A DNA stretch of 64,000 nt. Origin: Prostheceraeus crozeri (Eukaryota; Platyhelminthes; Polycladida; Euryleptidae). This document shows, one piece after another, positions 62,304 to 64,000 of this stretch. The translations under genes and the position numbers were made by a program. Within the stretch, counting starts at the first letter, position 1, and each line of letters opens with the position of its first letter. The stretch lies in assembly GCA_907163375.1 (NCBI GenBank), contig CAJQUW010004452.1, positions 353,136-417,135 on the forward strand, given 5' to 3'. The notes beneath the pieces are model-generated. The model was not told the DNA's origin and ran no database searches. It was given only the letters and a program-made list of their open reading frames with translations.

Positions 62304-62454
62304 GTAATTTCCTCTATCATTATATACTATTTTCTGATTGACATAAATTTTTATTATTCAAATAAAATTTTTTTGAATCTGAGTTAAAGTGGAATAATTT
62401 TACCAATAGAAAATAATTCACATTAATTCAAAAACATTTACTTCAATTAAATTT
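62304..62454. other. Short AT-rich spacer upstream of polymerase gene
   Basis: Very AT-rich. It presumably holds the polymerase promoter. No distinct motif is claimed. Confidence 0.4.
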
Positions 62455-63036
62455 TTAATTCTTTTTATGAAACTTTATTAATCTATTATAATCATATGGA
62501 AATTCATCTAAGCCATCAGAAAGATCAAATTCATTTATGTATTCTTCTTTATTATAATGACTTAGTCTTTCTTTATGATATTCTGCAGGATGTAAATGTG
62601 CTATAATACTCCACAGAAAACAATAATCATCTTCATTTTTTATGTTGATTATTTGTGGTGAACTGAAAGGTAAAGAAACATAACTACCAACAGTATTATT
62701 TTTATATTTATCAATTACTATTTTCTTAGATAGTATTTTAACAAATCTCCAACCAGATTCACGTAACTGGGCTTCAATTATACAATTTTCTAATTTAAGT
62801 ATCATCGATTCAAATATGGGTTGTATATCATTTACATTATGAATTTCTTGTGAATTTGTAAAATGTCCTTGTATTATTTCTTCAGGAATTCCATCAGGTC
62901 CATTTTTTGTATAAAGTACTTCTACATTCATATAACATTTGAAAGATTTCTTAAATATATTATAAAAGTTGGTTAGAATATCAGAAAAAGTTTTATCGGT
63001 TTCATTATATTCAACGGGCGAAGCCCTAGAAGACAT
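62455..63036 (-). CDS. Element B protein with Polinton pPolB N-terminal-type domain (193 residues)
   Basis: Reads ILTNFYNIFKKSFKCYMNVE, LRESGWRFVKILSKKIVIDK, YVSLPFSSPQIINIKNEDDY and CFLWSIIAHLHPAEYHKERL. The pattern SGW.F.......I..Y....GSY..LP.......INIKN.DD.CF.WS..A.L.P.......R is one I know from the N-terminal portion of Polinton polymerases, here encoded as a separate frame upstream of the 1198-residue protein on the same strand. The given start MSSRASPV lies in a double-hairpin module, so the true start may be different. Confidence 0.65.
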   Translation of the reverse strand: MSSRASPVEYNETDKTFSDILTNFYNIFKKSFKCYMNVEVLYTKNGPDGIPEEIIQGHFTNSQEIHNVNDIQPIFESMILKLENCIIEAQLRESGWRFVKILSKKIVIDKYKNNTVGSYVSLPFSSPQIINIKNEDDYCFLWSIIAHLHPAEYHKERLSHYNKEEYINEFDLSDGLDEFPYDYNRLIKFHKKN

Positions 63037-63047
63037 CTTTGATGTCC
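63015..63047 (-). repeat. Double-hairpin module, type 2a variant
   Basis: GGGCGAAGCCC plus GACATCTTTGATGTC: the loop differs from other copies, the stems do not. Supplies the first residues MSSRASPV of the following frame. Confidence 0.88.
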
Positions 63048-63074
63048 CGCGAACCGATTCATTAAATAAATATT

Positions 63075-63368
63075 TTATATCTGTTTTACGGCTTCATCAA
63101 ATTCATCTATTTCGTTAAATTCATCAGTATCGCTAAATAAATATCTTCCATCTGGTACGGGCGAAGCCCTGGAAGACATCTCCGATGTCCCATGTACGGG
63201 CGAAGCCCTAGAACCTTCGGTTTGTATGGTCTCATCTTCACTATTAAAAACTTTTTTATATTCCGAATGTGAATAATCATCAAACATTTTTTTAACTTTT
63301 ATATCAGTAGGCAATGTTTCTAGATAGTTTTTATAACTATTTAATTTTATATATATTTCCTTCATCAA
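63075..63368 (-). CDS. Element B small acidic protein (97 residues), unknown
   Basis: Reads MMKEIYIKLNSYKNYLETLP, IKVKKMFDDYSHSEYKKVFN, then EGSRASPV, TSEMSSRASPV and an acidic end (YLFSDTDEFNEIDEFDEAV). Two double-hairpin modules lie nearly back to back in frame and form about a quarter of the protein. No family recognised. It lies just upstream of, and on the same strand as, the pPolB N-terminal-type gene. Confidence 0.5.
   Translation of the reverse strand: MMKEIYIKLNSYKNYLETLPTDIKVKKMFDDYSHSEYKKVFNSEDETIQTEGSRASPVHGTSEMSSRASPVPDGRYLFSDTDEFNEIDEFDEAVKQI
63158..63223 (-). repeat. Two adjacent double-hairpin modules (types 2a and 2b)
   Basis: 63158-63190 (type 2a) and 63197-63223 (type 2b) are six bases apart. 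Both share the GGGCGAAGCCC hairpin and differ in the second hairpin, GACATC...GATGTC versus GAACC...GGTT. Confidence 0.9.
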
Positions 63369-63669
63369 CTCGTTCTACATTTTGTAAATGCAATTTACTA
63401 TTTAAATGAGATTGATAACTTCTTTTTGTTTGCAAACTTTTTTTTTACATAAGACACAATAAAACTTGGTATTTTCCATTTTTTTATTTTTTTAGAGAAA
63501 TTTAAGAAAAAATTTGTGTTTTAATTTTAGATATAAACATTCTAATATCAAGGAATTGTATCTGAGTGTTATTTTATATTATTATATATGTCTCGTTCTT
63601 TAGTTATTTTTTTGTTTTGTTTTTTTTTTCTTTTTCACATTAAGTTTTATCCTATTAAGTTTTATCTGA
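63369..63669. other. Element B AT-rich spacer
   Basis: Long T-runs and the repeated word AAGTTTTATC/TAAGTTTCATC (63640-63690). No gene recognised. Confidence 0.5.
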
Positions 63670-63828
63670 TTAAGTTTCATCATATAATGTTTTATCAAAA
63701 GATAATTTAAATTTTTTTTCACTAACTATTGATTCATCATCATCATCATAAATTGTTTCTTCATCATCATCATAAATTGTTTCTTCATCATCATAAATTA
63801 CACTTTTTGGTATAGGATGTCCTTCCAT
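63670..63828 (-). CDS. Element B small acidic repeat protein (52 residues), tentative
   Basis: Reads MEGHPIPKSVIYDDEE, then two copies of TIYDDD(D)E and a tail SEKKFKLSFDKTLYDET, stop at 63670. The DNA is a TCATCATCATCATAAATTGT tandem repeat (63732-63800). Coding is plausible because the repeat keeps the frame, but the composition is simple and no family is known. Confidence 0.35.
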   Translation of the reverse strand: MEGHPIPKSVIYDDEETIYDDDEETIYDDDDESIVSEKKFKLSFDKTLYDET

Positions 63829-64000
63829 GATAGGATACCATTCTCTTATTGGAATATTTCAATTCTAAATTACATCTTTTATGCCCCTGTATAATAATAT
63901 AATAGAGAAAAATATTGGTCTTTGATCTCTTTTGGAAAATTTAATAACACCACCATAATTTTGAATCACTTTTTAGTTTTTAGAGTTAAAGATGATAAAA

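Larger units (their letters stand above)
52869..64000. mobile_element. Element B: Polinton/adintovirus-like element, runs off the right edge
   Basis: A block of unusually AT-rich DNA with tightly packed genes: polymerase, penton-like protein, packaging ATPase and small proteins, all of Polinton/adintovirus type. Left genes point right (53.7-58.6 kb) and right genes point left (58.7-63.8 kb), converging at about 58.65 kb. Left end is uncertain: repeats start at about 52,879 and the first shared hairpin is at 53,091. No terminal repeat can be tested because the right end is outside the window. Integrase, protease and major capsid genes were not seen and may lie beyond 64 kb. The genes seen look mostly whole, so it is probably young. 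Confidence 0.85.

Overview
The window is nuclear DNA of an animal, AT-rich, intron-bearing and heavily invaded by mobile elements. The only host gene recognised with confidence is the 3' end of a filamin gene (about 542-7457, + strand): four exons encode the last immunoglobulin-like filamin repeats, the second hinge and the terminal repeat. The filamin text, many AGGCCT palindromes and a sea-urchin-like histone 3' processing motif inside one element fit a marine invertebrate deuterostome, perhaps an echinoderm. That assignment is an inference.

From 7.5 to 27.2 kb the sequence is intergenic and littered with old transposons: a Penelope-like element with inverted pLTRs and a GIY-YIG remnant (10.0-10.8 kb), a hAT/ZMYM-type transposase relic (13.6-14.3 kb), hairpin and inverted repeats (16.3-17.3 kb), a LINE 3' end (18.9-19.7 kb), a MADF-BESS gene relic that may belong to a Harbinger element (20.6-21.7 kb) and an RTE-like LINE 3' end (22.7-23.5 kb).

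From 27,281 to 47,093 lies a Polinton/Maverick (element A, about 19.8 kb) with roughly 2-kb terminal inverted repeats. Its recognisable parts are a retroviral-type integrase with chromodomain, an adenovirus-type cysteine protease, a packaging ATPase, a double-jelly-roll major capsid protein, a probable minor capsid protein and small basic and acidic proteins. It also carries a predicted PD-(D/E)XK nuclease with a signal-like N terminus and an IAP-like RING protein. I recognise no DNA polymerase gene in it. The ATPase gene is interrupted by an intact-looking DNA transposon (39,435-42,538; 4-bp target duplication) whose 684-residue transposase has an N-terminal zinc region like that of RAG1. It resembles the molluscan N-RAG-TP and Chapaev-type elements. 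Element A is a fossil with this insertion and about two further breaks.

Between 49.6 and 52.4 kb is a Russian doll of DNA transposons: a Tc1/mariner-like transposase relic split by two different hAT-like non-autonomous elements, each with a clear 8-bp target duplication.

From about 53 kb to the right edge is a second virus-like element (element B), much richer in AT and of another lineage. It carries a Polinton-type protein-primed DNA polymerase (1198 residues), a minor capsid (penton-like) protein, a packaging ATPase and several small structural-type genes. It continues past the window. Its most striking property is a family of GC-rich double-hairpin modules of about 33-34 bp. Most lie in frame inside the polymerase and neighbouring genes, always read in the same frame, so they add peptides such as SRASPV; others sit at gene ends and in spacers. 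This hairpin system is the best candidate here for something undescribed.
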